Source: Yoonia sediminilitoris (lineage in GTDB: Bacteria; Pseudomonadota; Alphaproteobacteria; Rhodobacterales; Rhodobacteraceae). From it: a stretch of DNA of 64,000 nucleotides. Shown one piece after another: positions 46,500 to 55,902 of the stretch (positions are counted from its first letter, which is position 1; every line of letters starts with the position of its first letter). The notes under the pieces were generated by a model. It did not search any database, was not told the origin of the DNA, and saw only the letters and a program-made list of their open reading frames with translations. The DNA is taken from NCBI RefSeq assembly GCF_003058085.1, contig NZ_QBUD01000003.1, forward strand, positions 186,001-250,000, in the 5' to 3' direction. A program made the translations under genes and the position numbers.

Positions 46500-47204
46500 A
46501 TGACAGTTCATATTGGCGCCGCCACGGGTGATATTGCACCCACGGTTCTTATGCCCGGTGATCCCTACCGCGCGAAATGGGCCGCCGAGACATTTCTGCA
46601 AGACGCACGATGCATCAATGAAGTGCGCGGCATGCTTGGCTTTACAGGCACATGGAACGGGCACCCGGTCACGATCCACGGATCCGGCATGGGGATGCCT
46701 TCGCTTTCTATCTACGCCAACGAATTGATCAAGGATTATGACGCGCAAACGCTTATCCGCATCGGGTCCTGCGGGGGGATGCAAGAACGGGTCAACATCC
46801 GCGACGTCATTCTGGCAATGACGGCATCGTCCCTGTCCACACCGTCGCTTGGTATGTTCAAGGAACTTAATTTCGCCCCTTGTGCTGATTACGGCTTGCT
46901 GGCGGCCGCCGAAAAAGCAGCCCGCGACAAAGGCGTGCCAACGCATGTCGGAGGCATTTATTCATCCGATGTCTTTTATGATGAACGGCCCGATCTGAAC
47001 GAACAGATGCAGCGCCATGGCATCCTTGGCGTCGAAATGGAGGCCGCCGAATTATACAACCTTGCCGCGCGCTATGGTCGCCGCGCTTTGGCGGTGCTGA
47101 CCGTCAGCGACCATCTGATCACCCACGAAGCCTTGCCATCGGAGGATCGCGAGAAATCCTTTGGTGATATGGTCGAAATCGCATTGCAGGCGGCCTTTGC
47201 ATGA
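46500..47204 (+). CDS. deoD: Purine-nucleoside phosphorylase, DeoD (hexameric) type
   Basis: An enzyme of 234 residues releasing purine bases from ribo- and deoxyribonucleosides. [50 protein letters not shown] and LTVSDHLIT are typical DeoD motifs. It is a second, unrelated purine-nucleoside phosphorylase in this window. The stop overlaps the aldo/keto reductase start by 4 nt. Confidence 0.95.
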   Translation: MTVHIGAATGDIAPTVLMPGDPYRAKWAAETFLQDARCINEVRGMLGFTGTWNGHPVTIHGSGMGMPSLSIYANELIKDYDAQTLIRIGSCGGMQERVNIRDVILAMTASSLSTPSLGMFKELNFAPCADYGLLAAAEKAARDKGVPTHVGGIYSSDVFYDERPDLNEQMQRHGILGVEMEAAELYNLAARYGRRALAVLTVSDHLITHEALPSEDREKSFGDMVEIALQAAFA

Positions 47205-48187
47205 AACAGCGCAAACTCGGGGCCGACGGGCCAATGGTAGGGGCACTTGGCCTAGGGTGCATGTCATTTGGTGCAACAGCGTCCGGTGCGACCGATCAGG
47301 CAACTAGTTACGCCGCCATGGATATGGCATGGGACATGGGACTGACCCATTTTGATACGGCCAATGTATATGGGCCGCACACGTCGGAACAGATTGTCGG
47401 GCAGTGGATGGCAGATCGCGGCCACCATCCCAGCATTGCGACAAAGGCAGGCATCCAGCGCGACCTCGATCACCCTGTCAACAATGACCCAGCCTATCTT
47501 GAGGTCGAGCTTGATGGTTCTCTTGCCCGCCTTGGTGTCGATCACGTCGACCTGTTTTATATCCACCGACGCGAACAAGCCGTCCCGATTGCCGATGTGG
47601 CCGGTTTTATGGGCCGGATGGTTGAAAAAGGGAAAATAGGCGGCTGGGGCTTGTCCGAAGTGTCACCAACAACGCTGCGGCTGGCCCATGCACAAACGCC
47701 CGTGCGCGCCGTGCAGAACGAGTATTCATTGTGGACGCGTCAGCCCGAGCTTGGACTGATAGCGGAATGCGCGCAACTTGGTGTCGCATTCGTGGCGTTC
47801 TCGCCACTGGCACGGGGCGTGTTCGGGCGGACGATCATCGACCCGAGCGATCCCGACTTTGGGCCTTTTCGGGCTGTCATGCCGCGTTTTCAACCCGATC
47901 TCTGGCCGCGGAACAAATGTCGCGCCGAAGAATTTGGCGAACTGGCGGCAAAGATTGGAACGACGCCCCCGGCACTGGCGCTGGCATGGCTGCTTGCACA
48001 AGGGGATCACATCATTCCGATTCCCGGCACGCGGACCGCCCACCACATGTCGGACTGGGCGGACGCAGACAAGATCGATATGACGCCGGCTCTTGTTGCG
48101 CAGATTGAAACTATTCTGCCCGTCGGTTGGGCTTGGGGGGATCGTTACGCCGACAGCCAGGCGCGCACCCCCGAAGCCTACTGCTAG
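47201..48187 (+). CDS. Aldo/keto reductase
   Basis: NADP(H)-dependent (beta/alpha)8-barrel oxidoreductase of 328 residues. The catalytic tetrad is visible: D52 and Y57 in [15 protein letters not shown]82 in IATKAG, and the histidine in YIHRRE. Its sequence is of the YajO/Tas-like group. It is translationally coupled to deoD, hinting at use of a nucleoside-derived aldehyde, but this is speculation. Substrate unknown. Confidence 0.9.
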   Translation: MKQRKLGADGPMVGALGLGCMSFGATASGATDQATSYAAMDMAWDMGLTHFDTANVYGPHTSEQIVGQWMADRGHHPSIATKAGIQRDLDHPVNNDPAYLEVELDGSLARLGVDHVDLFYIHRREQAVPIADVAGFMGRMVEKGKIGGWGLSEVSPTTLRLAHAQTPVRAVQNEYSLWTRQPELGLIAECAQLGVAFVAFSPLARGVFGRTIIDPSDPDFGPFRAVMPRFQPDLWPRNKCRAEEFGELAAKIGTTPPALALAWLLAQGDHIIPIPGTRTAHHMSDWADADKIDMTPALVAQIETILPVGWAWGDRYADSQARTPEAYC

Positions 48188-48191
48188 AGCA

Positions 48192-49037
48192 TTATCGCCC
48201 GTGACTGCGATCATATGAATTGATGCGGGCCGGGGTCCATCCGGGCAAATCATCAGGGGCATAAACTTCTATCAACAACGGATAGCAGGCGGCGGTGTCG
48301 CTTGAATGTTCTGCGCTACAATCTCCACCGGGGCAGGCGCTAAGCACTGCCAGCAGGTCAATTTCGGCCAGAAACTCGATATAGTCACCGGGTCTGACCG
48401 GACTCGCCTTCATGAAATACTGGCCTGTATCGCGGGTGAAACCAGTGCACATGAAGACATTCAAAACGTCATGCACGTAGGCTTCGGCCTCAGTCAGGGG
48501 CAACCCTGTGTGATCAGCCAAGGCGCGGGTCAGGTTGGAATGACAGCAATGATGGTAGTTTTGCCCCGACAGCAGGCGCCCTGTGTAGGGATCGCAACGG
48601 GTGCCAATCACATCATGGACACTGCCACCAAACGCATCGATCCCGTACCAGCCCAGCGTGTCATGGGTTACGGTGGCCATCGGACGCATTGCAGGAAAAG
48701 ACGACCAAAGCTGGTCACCTTTGCTGACATGGGTGCCATGCAAGGCCCGCGTTTTGCCCGAATAGAAGCGTTCGTTCAGGTTATGCTGGTGAAATAGGTT
48801 CAAATCCCCGACCTGCGGCCCCTCGATACTGACGATCCGCATGAAATGGCCTGCGGGCACGACGATGCTGGCCGCTTCACGCGGCGGCACCGAAACCGCG
48901 TCAACCTTTGTCAGGTTTTGACGGGCTTGGTTGTAAAGCACCATGTCGGGCTGCGGCAAATGGTCGGTTGGATAGCAGATGACAGGCGGCACAGCGCGTC
49001 TGTCATCTGCGTCAATTGGCAGAGTTTGATCAGTCAT
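48192..49037 (-). CDS. DUF1989 (urea carboxylase-associated) family protein
   Basis: A soluble protein of 281 residues. The segments VVPAGHFMRIVSIEGPQVGDLNLF, LHGTHVSKGDQLWSSFPAMRPMATVTHDTLGWYGID and GTRCDPYTGRLLSG resemble the DUF1989 family annotated as urea carboxylase-associated. No urea carboxylase gene is in the window, so it stands alone. Several conserved His and Cys residues could bind a metal. It converges on the aldo/keto reductase. Confidence 0.8.
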   Translation of the reverse strand: MTDQTLPIDADDRRAVPPVICYPTDHLPQPDMVLYNQARQNLTKVDAVSVPPREAASIVVPAGHFMRIVSIEGPQVGDLNLFHQHNLNERFYSGKTRALHGTHVSKGDQLWSSFPAMRPMATVTHDTLGWYGIDAFGGSVHDVIGTRCDPYTGRLLSGQNYHHCCHSNLTRALADHTGLPLTEAEAYVHDVLNVFMCTGFTRDTGQYFMKASPVRPGDYIEFLAEIDLLAVLSACPGGDCSAEHSSDTAACYPLLIEVYAPDDLPGWTPARINSYDRSHGR

Positions 49038-49213
49038 GCTTTCTTATCGCTGCATATGCACTGCAGTGGCAATCCAATTTCACCATGATCGGCGTCAATT
49101 CCGCAGGTCAGCAACACTGGTCCGTCTTCCGCAGGTCGGCCTTTTTTCTGACAAACAAAGACTGTTTGTCCGTATTCAGCTCAAATTGTTTTGATTCTTA
49201 GGAGTGTTCGAAA

Positions 49214-49807
49214 ATGAACAAACTGAAATGCCTGTCAGCCGCCTGTCTTGTCTTCGCAAGTGCCTGCACAGATCAAATCATTGATGACAACACAACCTCG
49301 CGGTTCGTCACTCCCGAAGCAAACGGAGCAATTCTGTCACCAGGCGGCGCAACAGGCGGCTTCACGGACTCGTTCGGGCAAGGGTATGCATTCAAAGCGG
49401 GTAGCGACGGCGATGGCATAGCCGCCGTAGCCGGGGTTATTCCCGGCACCGTCGCAACTGAAGCGCCGACATCGGGCACTATCAGGTTTGAGGGCAACTA
49501 CCAGTTGGTCTCCGTCGGTGGCTTTTTTCTGGATGATGGCAACGTTGTCGGCATCTCAGTACCGGTCGCGGGCCCAATTTCGCTAAATGGGAACTTCGAT
49601 GATGGCACGTTGCGCGGATCAGCCGACCGCTTGTCGATTGATGGCCGTATTTCAGGCAATGCCTTATCCGGGAATGTTGAATATGACGGTGTTGAGGGTA
49701 AGTTAACCGGTGTCATCGGCGCAAACAAAGCGGTCGGCGCGTTCCACGGCAATGATGAAGACGACATTTATGCCGGTGGTTTCTACGCGACCGCACGGAC
49801 GGACTAA
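49214..49807 (+). CDS. TbpB-like beta-barrel lipoprotein
   Basis: A predicted lipoprotein of 197 residues. The signal MNKLKCLSAACLVFASAC ends in the lipobox ASAC. The mature part is acidic and glycine-rich with regular beta-hairpins, ending GVEGKLTGVIGANKAVGAFHGNDEDDIYAGGFYATA, which resembles the C-terminal barrel of transferrin-binding-protein-like and HphA-type surface lipoproteins. It shares general layout, not close sequence, with the pair at 13.3-14.8 kb. Ligand unknown. Confidence 0.65.
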   Translation: MNKLKCLSAACLVFASACTDQIIDDNTTSRFVTPEANGAILSPGGATGGFTDSFGQGYAFKAGSDGDGIAAVAGVIPGTVATEAPTSGTIRFEGNYQLVSVGGFFLDDGNVVGISVPVAGPISLNGNFDDGTLRGSADRLSIDGRISGNALSGNVEYDGVEGKLTGVIGANKAVGAFHGNDEDDIYAGGFYATARTD

Positions 49808-49811
49808 ATGC

Positions 49812-49850
49812 GGAAGGCCCGATAATGCAAATGCAGCACCGGGCCCTTTC
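49812..49850. terminator. Hairpin terminator shared by converging genes
   Basis: GGCCCG (49816-49821) pairs with CGGGCC (49840-49845), followed by CTTTC. It lies between the lipoprotein and sdhB, which point at each other, so it may work in both directions. Confidence 0.6.
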
Positions 49851-49852
49851 GA

Positions 49853-50632
49853 TCAGATAACGCGTTCGACCATCATCTTTTTGATATGGGCAATCGCCTT
49901 TGCCGGGTTCAGACCCTTCGGGCACGTCTTGGCGCAGTTCATGATAGTATGACAGCGATACAGTTTGAACGGATCTTCCAATTCGTCCAGACGCTCGCCT
50001 GTTGCCTCATCCCGGCTATCGATGATCCAGCGATAGGCGTGCAACAGGGCTGCTGGCCCAAGATAGCGGTCGCCGTTCCACCAATAAGATGGGCACGAAG
50101 TCGAGCAGGATGCGCACATCACACATTCATAGAGACCATCCAGCTTTTTGCGATCTTCGATTGATTGCTTCCACTCTTTGGCAGGGCGGTTTGTCTTGGT
50201 CTCAAGCCACGGCATGATTGACGCATGCTGGGCATAGAAATGCGTCAGATCGGGAATCAAATCCTTGATCACCGGCATATGGGGTAACGGATAGATTTTC
50301 ACGTCGCCCTTGATTTCATCCATTCCATAGATGCAGGCCAGCGTATTGATCCCGTCGATATTCATTGCACAAGACCCGCAAATCCCCTCGCGACAGGACC
50401 GGCGGAAGGTCAGGGTCGGGTCAATTTCGTTCTTGATCTTGATCAGCGCATCCAGAACCATCGGGCCGCAGTTATCCATATCAACGAAATAGGTATCCAG
50501 TGCGGGGTTCTTGTCGTCATCCGGGTTCCAGCGGTAGATCTGGACCTTGCGCAGATTAGTGGCCCCTTCCGGCTTTGGCCAGGTCTTGCCCGTCGTCATG
50601 CGCGAGTTCTTTGGAAGTGTCAGTTGTACCAT
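49853..50632 (-). CDS. sdhB: Succinate dehydrogenase iron-sulfur subunit
   Basis: Complex II electron-transfer subunit, 259 residues. The [2Fe-2S] ligands are in CREGICGSC and the later LAC; the [4Fe-4S] and [3Fe-4S] clusters use [16 protein letters not shown] and [17 protein letters not shown]. It is the last gene of the sdh operon and is separated from sdhA by two small lipoprotein genes, which is unusual compared with the standard sdhCDAB layout. Confidence 0.97.
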   Translation of the reverse strand: MVQLTLPKNSRMTTGKTWPKPEGATNLRKVQIYRWNPDDDKNPALDTYFVDMDNCGPMVLDALIKIKNEIDPTLTFRRSCREGICGSCAMNIDGINTLACIYGMDEIKGDVKIYPLPHMPVIKDLIPDLTHFYAQHASIMPWLETKTNRPAKEWKQSIEDRKKLDGLYECVMCASCSTSCPSYWWNGDRYLGPAALLHAYRWIIDSRDEATGERLDELEDPFKLYRCHTIMNCAKTCPKGLNPAKAIAHIKKMMVERVI

Positions 50633-50673
50633 TCTATCATTCCTTCCGTCAGAGGCATTGCTGCCCCAAATCC

Positions 50674-50967
50674 TTAAATTGCTCGTAAACGCGGGGGCCG
50701 AATTGGCGGCTGCCCGGTCAGGTTCATGACGCAGCTTTCGTAGATCGCCAAAGGATCAGCGCCGCGGACAAAATCACTTGTGATGCCAATGCTTCCGCTG
50801 GCAAATGGGCCGGATTCACTGTTTGCGCCAATGGTCAATCCGACTTCGGGTCCCTGCGCGGCGCGCGCACGTTCTTCGCAGCGTTGGGCCGCCTGTTCAG
50901 GCGTTGGCGGCGTCGGCGCACATGCTGACATGGCCAAGCTGACCACTAATGCGGCGCGCCAGATCAT
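50674..50967 (-). CDS. Small lipoprotein in the sdh operon, second of two
   Basis: A protein of 97 residues with a lipoprotein signal ([16 protein letters not shown]) and a proline-rich linker. Two further cysteines (QRCEERAR and YESCVMNL) could form a disulfide. No family is recognised. It overlaps the previous lipoprotein gene by 4 nt and lies 41 nt before sdhB. It is predicted to sit on the periplasmic face of a membrane. Confidence 0.7.
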   Translation of the reverse strand: MIWRAALVVSLAMSACAPTPPTPEQAAQRCEERARAAQGPEVGLTIGANSESGPFASGSIGITSDFVRGADPLAIYESCVMNLTGQPPIRPPRLRAI

Positions 50968-51305
50968 AGGGTGCCCAGCGCCCCCAGTATATTGCCCGCA
51001 GTCAGCGTCTTTTCTGCGATACAGCGCACCGACTCGGGGCGCTGCGCAATGCCAAGCACCAGTTGGGTGGTTTGCGTGGTGGACCCAACAACGGCGGCCT
51101 GTGCGATTTGCAGCACTTCCGCGCCCGTTGCATTGTCAATCACGCAGTCTGTCACCGGGCTGACGTCGACACCCGGATATTGGGCTGACAACACATTATT
51201 CACGACGCCTTTGGCCGTCTGCCGCGCAATCTGGTCGGCTTGTCCGGCCCCGTCTGCACAGGCTGCAAGGGCCAGCAGACCAACAGCGGCGATCAGTGCG
51301 CGCAT
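50964..51305 (-). CDS. Small lipoprotein in the sdh operon, first of two
   Basis: A protein of 113 residues with lipoprotein signal [16 protein letters not shown] (lipobox LAAC). The mature part is helical and has two cysteines (TDCVIDN and VRCIAEK) that may form a disulfide. No family is recognised. Its ATG overlaps the sdhA stop by one base, so its translation is coupled to the flavoprotein subunit. Confidence 0.72.
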   Translation of the reverse strand: MRALIAAVGLLALAACADGAGQADQIARQTAKGVVNNVLSAQYPGVDVSPVTDCVIDNATGAEVLQIAQAAVVGSTTQTTQLVLGIAQRPESVRCIAEKTLTAGNILGALGTL

Positions 51306-53110
51306 CAGAAAGTCCTTTCTTTTGGCGCAATCCGCGCCTCTGAAATACCACCCTCGGACTCTGTGGTCAGGGCTTCGGTTATGACCGGGCGGTAGCTCAG
51401 GTCTACCTTGGCCCCGTCGATGTGGCTGATGGTGTGCACCCGCCAGTTTTCATCGTCACGTGTGGCGTAATCCTCGTGCGCGTGCGCGCCACGGCTTTCC
51501 TTGCGCGCCTCGGCGCCAACGATCGTGGCCAGCGCGTTCGGCATCAGGTTGGTGAGTTCCAGCGTTTCCATCAGGTCGCTGTTCCAGACAAGGCTGCGGT
51601 CGGTGACAGACAGATCGTCCATCTTGCCCGCAATCGCCATCATCTTTTCAACGCCTTCGGCAAGGGTCTTGTCAGTACGGAACACAGCAGCATCGGCCTG
51701 CATCGCCTTTTGCATCTCAAGACGCAATTCAGCGGTTCCAACCGTCCCTTTCGCATGGCGCAAACCGTCGAAGCGGTCAAAGCATGCATCCACGGAAGCC
51801 TGATTCAGCGTTGGGTTCGGTGCATTCCGGTCCACGACCTCGCCCGCACGAATGGCCGCCGCCCGCCCAAAGACCACAAGGTCGATCAGCGAGTTGGACC
51901 CAAGGCGGTTGGCCCCATGCACCGATGCACACCCCGCCTCGCCCACAGCCATCAGGCCGGGCACAACGGCGTTTGGGTCCTTCTTGGTCGGGTTCAGAAC
52001 CTCGCCATGATAGTTCGTCGGAATACCGCCCATATTGTAGTGCACGGTCGGCAAAACAGGGATCGCTTCCTTGGTCACGTCAACGCCCGCAAAGATGCGC
52101 GCGCTTTCGGAAATCCCCGGCAAGCGCTCTGCCAAGGCTTCTTTGGGCAAGTGGTTCAGGTTCAGGTGAATATGGTCGCCATTGGTGCCTACACCGCGGC
52201 CTTCGCGAATTTCCATGGTCATGCAGCGGCTGACATAGTCGCGGGGGGCAAGGTCTTTGTAGTTGGGCGCGTAACGCTCCATGAACCGCTCACCTTCGGA
52301 GTTGGTCAGGTAGCCACCCTCGCCACGGGCCCCTTCGGTGATCAGGCAGCCCGCGCCATAAATACCGGTCGGGTGAAACTGGACAAATTCCATGTCCTGC
52401 AACGGCAGCCCCTGCCGCGCAACCATACCGCCACCGTCACCGGTGCAGGTGTGCGCAGACGTGGCGCTGAAATAGGCGCGGCCATAACCACCCGTTGCCA
52501 GAACAACAGTCTTGGCGTTGAACACATGCATGGTGCCATCGTCCAGCTTCCAGGCGATAACGCCCTGACAGACACCATCATCTGACATGATCAGATCAAG
52601 CGCAAAGTACTCGATGTAGAATTCAGCCTGCTGTTTCAGCGACTGGCCATAAAGAGTGTGCAAGATGGCGTGGCCGGTGCGGTCTGCAGCAGCACAGGTG
52701 CGCTGCACGGCGGGGCCTTCGCCAAATTCGGTGGTGTGGCCACCAAAGGGGCGCTGGTAAATCTTGCCTTCTTCGGTGCGGCTGAACGGCACGCCATAGT
52801 GTTCCAGCTCGTAAACCGCCTTGGGCGCTTCACGGGCAAGATATTCCATCGCATCCGTGTCACCCAGCCAGTCAGAGCCTTTGACCGTGTCATACATATG
52901 CCACTGCCAATGGTCAGGGCCCATGTTGGACAAGGACGCCGCGATGCCGCCTTGGGCCGCAACCGTGTGCGACCGTGTCGGGAACACCTTGGTGATACAG
53001 GCCGTCCGCAACCCCTGTTCGGCCAGACCCAGCGTTGCCCGCAGCCCAGCGCCACCAGCCCCTACAACAATCGCGTCATAGGTATGCGTTTCATATTCGT
53101 ATGCAGCCAT
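51305..53110 (-). CDS. sdhA: Succinate dehydrogenase flavoprotein subunit
   Basis: Complex II catalytic subunit, 601 residues, oxidising succinate to fumarate. [19 protein letters not shown] binds FAD and H48 in [10 protein letters not shown] is the covalent flavin-attachment residue. [21 protein letters not shown] and [19 protein letters not shown] are further hallmarks. It follows sdhD by 21 nt. Confidence 0.98.
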   Translation of the reverse strand: MAAYEYETHTYDAIVVGAGGAGLRATLGLAEQGLRTACITKVFPTRSHTVAAQGGIAASLSNMGPDHWQWHMYDTVKGSDWLGDTDAMEYLAREAPKAVYELEHYGVPFSRTEEGKIYQRPFGGHTTEFGEGPAVQRTCAAADRTGHAILHTLYGQSLKQQAEFYIEYFALDLIMSDDGVCQGVIAWKLDDGTMHVFNAKTVVLATGGYGRAYFSATSAHTCTGDGGGMVARQGLPLQDMEFVQFHPTGIYGAGCLITEGARGEGGYLTNSEGERFMERYAPNYKDLAPRDYVSRCMTMEIREGRGVGTNGDHIHLNLNHLPKEALAERLPGISESARIFAGVDVTKEAIPVLPTVHYNMGGIPTNYHGEVLNPTKKDPNAVVPGLMAVGEAGCASVHGANRLGSNSLIDLVVFGRAAAIRAGEVVDRNAPNPTLNQASVDACFDRFDGLRHAKGTVGTAELRLEMQKAMQADAAVFRTDKTLAEGVEKMMAIAGKMDDLSVTDRSLVWNSDLMETLELTNLMPNALATIVGAEARKESRGAHAHEDYATRDDENWRVHTISHIDGAKVDLSYRPVITEALTTESEGGISEARIAPKERTF

Positions 53111-53131
53111 TTGTCAGTTGCTCCGGAGGAA

Positions 53132-53503
53132 TTAAAGTGCGAGCCGGACGATTGCGAAAACCGCAAATGCCGCAGCCGAGTAAGAAAGGCAGATCATCGC
53201 AATGATGGTGATCTTGCGTGCCGTGCCATGAACGTAGTCTTCGATAAGGGTTTGCACACCCAGCCGGAAATGGAACCAGCCCACCAGCATCGTCAGGATC
53301 GCCACCACCGCCGGGAATGGACGCTGGTAATAGGCGACGACCTCTTCGTAGGGCGCGCCGAGGATCATGCCAAAGGTAAAGACGAAAAGGGGCATCAGCA
53401 CGATCAATGCCGCCGAAGACACCATCATTTTCCAATGATGTTCGGTCCCTGTTTTTGCGGAGCCCAGCCCCTCGGCGCGTTTACGGTCTGTCAGAAATGC
53501 CAT
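53132..53503 (-). CDS. sdhD: Succinate dehydrogenase membrane anchor subunit
   Basis: Hydrophobic anchor of complex II, 123 residues, three transmembrane helices (MMVSSAALIVLMPLFVFTFGM; FPAVVAILTMLVGWFHFRLG; ITIIAMICLSYSAAAFAVFAI). The segment GVQTLIEDYVHG carries the conserved histidine region used for haem or quinone binding. It lies 14 nt after sdhC. Confidence 0.93.
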   Translation of the reverse strand: MAFLTDRKRAEGLGSAKTGTEHHWKMMVSSAALIVLMPLFVFTFGMILGAPYEEVVAYYQRPFPAVVAILTMLVGWFHFRLGVQTLIEDYVHGTARKITIIAMICLSYSAAAFAVFAIVRLAL

Positions 53504-53517
53504 TGATCAATTCCCCC

Positions 53518-53901
53518 TTACAGCACGATGACAGTGAAGATGGTCATCAGCACAGCGGCGATCATCATCACCTGCCCGGCCATTTCCGACTTGTCGACAT
53601 CCAGCATGCGACCGCTGTCCCAGATCAAATGCCGGATACCGCCGAACATGTGATACCACAGCCCCAGTACCGAAAAGAACATGACCAGATCGCCGAACCA
53701 ACTGGTCAAGAAACCATTCGCGGTCGCATACGCCTCTGGCCCCGTTGCGGCGGCGACGAACCACCAGACAATCAACAATCCCGATATCAGTAGCGCGTTA
53801 CCGCTGATCCGAACAAGGATCGAGGTGATCGACGTCAGTTGCGGGCGGTAAATCTCAAGATGCGGCGAAAGCGGGCGATTGCCCCGGTTTACATCTGCCA
53901 T
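53518..53901 (-). CDS. sdhC: Succinate dehydrogenase cytochrome b556 subunit
   Basis: Haem-binding anchor of complex II, 127 residues with three membrane helices. RPLSPHLEIYRPQLTSITSILVRISG is the family start and HMFGGIRHLIWDSG contains the haem-ligand histidine. It is the first gene of the sdh operon; two operator-like palindromes lie about 140-170 bp upstream. Confidence 0.95.
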   Translation of the reverse strand: MADVNRGNRPLSPHLEIYRPQLTSITSILVRISGNALLISGLLIVWWFVAAATGPEAYATANGFLTSWFGDLVMFFSVLGLWYHMFGGIRHLIWDSGRMLDVDKSEMAGQVMMIAAVLMTIFTVIVL

Positions 53902-54042
53902 GTCTATTCCCTTCGTTGGCTGTTGCCGTCTTTAGAAAAACGACGCCTTGCGCCACTTTTGCACCATTCACACAGCAGAGTCACGCAGACGAAGGTGACT
54001 AAGGCGTGAAAAAAGGTCGCGTTTGTCACAATTTTTCCACCT

Positions 54043-54073
54043 TGTGATCACAGAAAATTTTCTTGTGATCACA
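54043..54073. promoter_or_regulatory. Tandem TGTGATCACA operator pair before sdhC
   Basis: Two identical 10-bp palindromes TGTGATCACA at 54043-54052 and 54064-54073, start to start 21 bp, so on the same face of the helix. They lie between sdhC (start 53901) and mch (end 54118). The same pair with the same 21-bp spacing occurs before sucC. A dimeric repressor or activator bound to both sites is likely. Confidence 0.7.
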
Positions 54074-54117
54074 TAATGCCCAAATGGCCGCCGAGGTAGC
54101 AAAATGGATTGCCGCCC

Positions 54118-55143
54118 TCAGAGCGGCATCAAAGCCCAATAGTCGAGGTCCAGCAGCACGTCAGGCGCATATTTGCCGTCATCGGTGCGCAGCACACCTG
54201 CCGCACCTTTGGTCGCCACCAGCCGCAGCCTGATTGCGCCGACACCTGCGACGGCAGTTTCAGCCAGCTCCAGCACCTCTGACCAAGCGCGTACAGTATC
54301 GCCGGCAAAACAAGGGTTTGCATGTGCACCTGCGTTTAGCGCCACAATCATCTGGGCATTTGCAAGCCCGTTGAATGACAGCGCGCGGGCCAGTGAAATC
54401 ACATGTCCTCCATAGATCAGGCGCTTACCGTCAGCCCGGTTTGTCGCATCAAAATGCACCTTGGACGTGTTTTGCCACAGCCGGGTAGCAAGCATATGTT
54501 CGGACTCTTCAACCGTGACCCCGTCCACATGGTCAATTACCTCGCCCACGGCATAGTCACGCAAGCGATGCGGTTCGCCCGCCAATGTCGCGTCATAGTC
54601 ATTGAAGTGCAGACCATCCGGCACCTGCAAGTCAGACGGCGCAATCGCCGGGGCAAGCGTGGGCACAACAGTCGCCGGGGCATCGCCCTCGCTCCGTTTG
54701 CGCACCATGACCCAGCGGACATAGCTCAGCACGTCAGCCCCATGCTGGTTGCGCCCTGTGGTGCGCACCCAGACCACGCCGGATTTCCCGTTCGAGTTTT
54801 GCTTAATTCCGATCACCTCTGACACTGACGTCAGCGTATCGCCCGGATAGACGGGAGCGAGCCAGCGCCCTTCGGCATAGCCCAGATTTGCGATGGCATT
54901 CAGCGAAACATCAGGAACGGTTTTGCCAAAGACAGTGTGAAAGGTGATCAGGTCATCCAGCGGCGATGCGGGTAGTCCGCAATTGCGCGCGAATTCATCG
55001 GACGAATAGAGCGCGCCGCGGGCCGGATAAAGCGCGTGATAGAGCGCCCGCTCGCCCCCTGACATGGTACGCGGCACCGCATGCGTGATGACGTCACCCA
55101 CCGCATAATCTTCAAAGAACCGGCCCGCGTTGGTCTTGGTCAT
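54118..55143 (-). CDS. mch: Mesaconyl-CoA hydratase (beta-methylmalyl-CoA dehydratase)
   Basis: Hydrates mesaconyl-C1-CoA to beta-methylmalyl-CoA in the ethylmalonyl-CoA pathway. It has 341 residues with two MaoC-like hot-dog domains. The N-terminus GRFFEDYAVGDVITHAVPRTMSGGERALYHALYP and FHTVFGKTVPDVSLNAIANLGYAEGRW are distinctive for Mch. It is last in a tight four-gene operon with mcl2, nnrU and a DUF1737 gene; its start overlaps the DUF1737 stop by 4 nt. Confidence 0.92.
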   Translation of the reverse strand: MTKTNAGRFFEDYAVGDVITHAVPRTMSGGERALYHALYPARGALYSSDEFARNCGLPASPLDDLITFHTVFGKTVPDVSLNAIANLGYAEGRWLAPVYPGDTLTSVSEVIGIKQNSNGKSGVVWVRTTGRNQHGADVLSYVRWVMVRKRSEGDAPATVVPTLAPAIAPSDLQVPDGLHFNDYDATLAGEPHRLRDYAVGEVIDHVDGVTVEESEHMLATRLWQNTSKVHFDATNRADGKRLIYGGHVISLARALSFNGLANAQMIVALNAGAHANPCFAGDTVRAWSEVLELAETAVAGVGAIRLRLVATKGAAGVLRTDDGKYAPDVLLDLDYWALMPL

Positions 55144-55346
55144 TGGTGGCCCAGCTTCATGTCTTTGTCGTATGGTTTTTCAATGTCCTTGGTCACGGCC
55201 TGCCCGCAGCGCATCACACCATTGGCCTGATCGAACGCATAAGTCGGATCACCGTACAGAACCCAGCCCTTTGACAGGGCTTCGGACACTTTGTGGCAAA
55301 AGGCCGATGTGTCGTCTTCGGTCAGAAGTCGGTATATTTTGGTCAT
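55140..55346 (-). CDS. DUF1737-family small protein
   Basis: A soluble protein of 68 residues, starting MTKIYRLLTEDDTSAFCHKVSEALSKGWVLYGDPT, which matches the DUF1737 pattern (hydrophobic strand, helix, then W-x-L-x-G). Start 55346 fits the family; an ATG eight codons upstream would overlap nnrU. It sits between nnrU and mch in the same operon. Function unknown. Confidence 0.8.
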   Translation of the reverse strand: MTKIYRLLTEDDTSAFCHKVSEALSKGWVLYGDPTYAFDQANGVMRCGQAVTKDIEKPYDKDMKLGHQ

Positions 55347-55347
55347 C

Positions 55348-55902
55348 TTAACCCCAAGGTGGTACGCCAAGCGCGTAGTGAATGCCCATCACGACAACAA
55401 CAACGACAATGGTAACGACGACTGCCGTGATCTCTTTCTTGACCGGCGCGCGCGGGGGGCGCTGCCATGGGCCTTCCTGCGCGTTGATGATCAGGATTTC
55501 GACAATGGCCCATATCAGCAAGCCACCGAACAAGATGAACGACGGCGAGTCCCCATTGACCAACAAATGCGAAACGGCCCAGATCGAAAAGCCTGTCAAC
55601 TGCGGGTGCCGGACTTTTGTGCCCAGCCAGATCTTTGCGCCCTTGGCAGCACTGGCGGCGTAGAAATAGAAGGCAACGATCATCAGCAGATTGTTGATGC
55701 CGACCATCGCCGGGCTCCGGCCCCAATAGAACGCCCCGTCAGCCGACCGATAGCCAAGCACCATCAAGACGATACTGAGGATAATCAACACTGCCATGAC
55801 CGGATAGCCTGCAGTCCCCAGACCGGCACGCACGCCGGGCAAAAGGCGTTTAAACAGATGCGCCGCCCACCATAGGGCAACCCCGGAGATCAAAAGTGTC
55901 AT
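55348..55902 (-). CDS. nnrU: NnrU-family membrane protein
   Basis: An integral membrane protein of 184 residues with about six helices. LWWAAHLFKRLLPGVRAGLG, VRHPQLTGFSIWAVSHLLVNGD and FILFGGLLIWAIVEILIIN are typical of NnrU, originally linked to nitrate and nitrite respiration. No denitrification genes are visible here; the gene is part of the mcl2-mch operon, overlapping mcl2 by 4 nt. Confidence 0.88.
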   Translation of the reverse strand: MTLLISGVALWWAAHLFKRLLPGVRAGLGTAGYPVMAVLIILSIVLMVLGYRSADGAFYWGRSPAMVGINNLLMIVAFYFYAASAAKGAKIWLGTKVRHPQLTGFSIWAVSHLLVNGDSPSFILFGGLLIWAIVEILIINAQEGPWQRPPRAPVKKEITAVVVTIVVVVVVMGIHYALGVPPWG

